Of a stretch of DNA of 64,000 bases, positions 62,277 to 64,000 are shown in pieces; within the stretch, counting starts at the first letter, position 1, and each line of letters starts with the position of its first letter. Where the stretch lies: positions 3,370,333 through 3,434,332 of the forward strand of contig NC_058045.1 of the NCBI RefSeq assembly GCF_020085105.1, in the 5' to 3' direction. A model generated the notes under the pieces. It did no database searches, was not told the origin of the DNA, and worked only from the letters and a program-made list of their open reading frames with translations. A program made the translations under genes and the position numbers. Origin of the DNA: Siniperca chuatsi. Taxonomy: Eukaryota; Chordata; Actinopteri; Centrarchiformes; Sinipercidae.

Positions 62277-64000
62277 CTATAGGGAGAGAGAAGAGGTAGG
62301 TCAGTATCGTGGTCAGAGAGACAGAGAGACAGTGCGTTAAATGAGCTTCAGCTTTGGTCAAAGAGACAGGGAGATATCATGCCGTCTAACAAGAGAAACA
62401 ACATCAAGGCCCACATAAGCATTGACCAATACACAGAGAGCCAATGAAGGAAACCACACAATAGAAATACAGAGACAAAAATGCCAGCCAGTTACGACCA
62501 ACAAAGCCACAACTTTTGACCGATGAGAGGAAAGATTCTTCGGTACAATGGAGACTAGAAAATGTGAGTGTCAGAAAAAAGAAGCCCAAAGTCTCCTCAC
62601 AAACCTGTTTTTTCCTGCTATTACAGCTTAGAAACCTACTAAGAAAATATAAAAGGGTAAATAACGGTTTACAAACATTTTTTTTCATTTATGCTTGGTA
62701 TATTTTTCAGCGGTATATCTCGCAAAATAAGGAAGTAACATAAATTACAGTGGGTTGGAATGGAAAAGCAGCTCTGCAAAAAGTCAGAGTGAAATGCAAG
62801 CCTGATTAGATTCCACACCATGACAAGGTAATTGTACTCTGATTTAAGTGCTGAGCTCATGACAGGAATATTCCAACTCAAGATGGATATTTCTTTGTAT
62901 GCACAGTAAAAAGGCTATTAGTCAGGTGATCTAATACATTGTCGTCGGTGTGTGACAGTCAAGAGCACATCTGCACAATTTCATCATTGAGAAGGATTTA
63001 AAGACCCAGTGTGTAGAATATCAAAATAATTATTCTGTGCTATACTGAACAGAAATGATGTGTGCTGTTGCAGAACCATTTCAAGCAGAGCCAACACAGG
63101 TGAGACACATACTCAATAATACTATAGGTCTAATAATATAAACTGTTGTCTGTGCAACTGTAGAAGAATTTCTGTTCTGTTTGTATCAAGTTACTCATAC
63201 ATTATCTTGTCTTGTCTTGTCCTGTTGACTGATGTGTAACTGCATACTATATATCAGTATTATGATGTTATCAGTTTTGCCATTTTAAACCTCGCCTGAA
63301 GTTCAGTGTGATACATCACCAATCAGTTCAGTGCATTCCAGCACGTATTTTGTGCTTTAAAGATGTAAAGATGTATCCGTGTATTTACGTTACGATAAAA
63401 TTACTGTTTAAAGTGAAAGGGTTGCTCCTTGCCAAGTAGATGTGTAAATAAGTAACTGTTTGCCAACACGTTCACTATGCCACATTATAAGGTGATAAAA
63501 GTTCAATGTTGTGTTGACGGCTTGTTCTACTGCAGAAGAAAAATGTGAGCCGTTTCCTTCTCAAAAAATCAACATGTTTCTGGCTGTGCTGCATTTTGGT
63601 CTACTGAGATTACCCTCAGTAGAGAAGTTGGTATCGCTGCTTCTCCTACTATGGGTATCTGCCTCAAAGTTTGTTGAACTATGCAAGTCCAGAGAGAAAC
63701 CTTGAGAAGCTAACACCAAGACGTTCACTGTTTGATAATTGATAATATAGTCAGAAAATGTTCTTGCTACTGAACTCGTTTTTAGCTGTGCTGAAAATAT
63801 CTCAACATGATGTCACTGATATCATAATTGGCAAGCTATCCACAGGGATAAGAAAACACACCATCAAACAGCCGAACTGGCCAAGAAATTCAAGGAACAG
63901 TACATCACTAACAGCTGTTTTTAATTAATAGCGTTTTCTATCCTTGATAAAGATGTCCTTGCTGTGAAAGTGGGGTTATTAGAGGCACTTTTGAAGTGAG
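62277..64000. other. plekha7 intron upstream of the PH exon
   Basis: No exon could be recognised up to the window end, so the remaining PH and WW exons lie beyond. At about 62997-63060 the sequence tttaaagacccagtgtgtag is a fragment of the same TIR element family as 7326-7712. The rest shows nothing further. Confidence 0.55.

Overview
This window is vertebrate and almost certainly teleost (spiny-rayed) fish genomic DNA. Genes are split by GT-AG introns. Spacers are AT-rich and crowded with microsatellites, and the repeats are typical of fish (Rex6/Dong-type, L2-type and Penelope-like retroelements, hAT-like and other TIR elements, a Tc1-like remnant). Two recognisable genes anchor it to the conserved block that in mammals runs SOX6 - C11orf58 - PLEKHA7. 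All coordinates were read by eye from the sequence, and family assignments come from memory of those families.

Layout. (1) About 1-20 kb contains no protein-coding exon I can recognise. From synteny I infer the 5' end and first intron of sox6 on the minus strand. A CpG-richer zone at about 15.2-18.3 kb has two minus-strand consensus splice donors (17899 and 16421) and one plus-strand donor (16850). (2) 20.4-25 kb: the 3' end of a LINE lies directly against the short promoter of smap (C11orf58, small acidic protein), a complete five-exon plus-strand gene of 176 residues (21013-24564) with a polyadenylation signal at 24936. (3) 25.7-31.5 kb: a block of mobile DNA. It holds several TIR elements, a long AT microsatellite, a decayed minus-strand Rex6/Dong-type retrotransposon with a second retroelement nested in its endonuclease, and a Tc1-like remnant folded back on itself. 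(4) 31.5-36.3 kb: a fish-type NLR (NLRC3-like, NACHT-LRR-B30.2) on the plus strand. It is broken by two internal deletions that remove the linker and the ATP-binding core, and by a stop at the end of the NACHT exon. Its two LRR exons and its B30.2 exon remain intact. (5) 36.5-38.8 kb: an L2-type LINE remnant and a second, truncated Rex6 copy. (6) 39.8 kb to beyond 64 kb: the 3' two-thirds of plekha7 on the minus strand. Twenty coding exons join in one continuous frame (1141 residues plus stop), running from the end of the PH domain to a tiny last exon.

How the parts relate. smap is a small, apparently housekeeping nuclear protein gene. plekha7 encodes an adherens-junction scaffold. The NLR is an immune-receptor relic that is absent from this place in the mammalian block as I know it and sits inside a repeat island, so it probably arrived by duplication. 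The observations most worth following are the NLR deletions, a perfect 48-bp inverted repeat inside a 146-bp insertion with a 15-bp target duplication (60795-60970), and alternative carboxy-terminal ends of plekha7. I found no wholly new system that I could defend.
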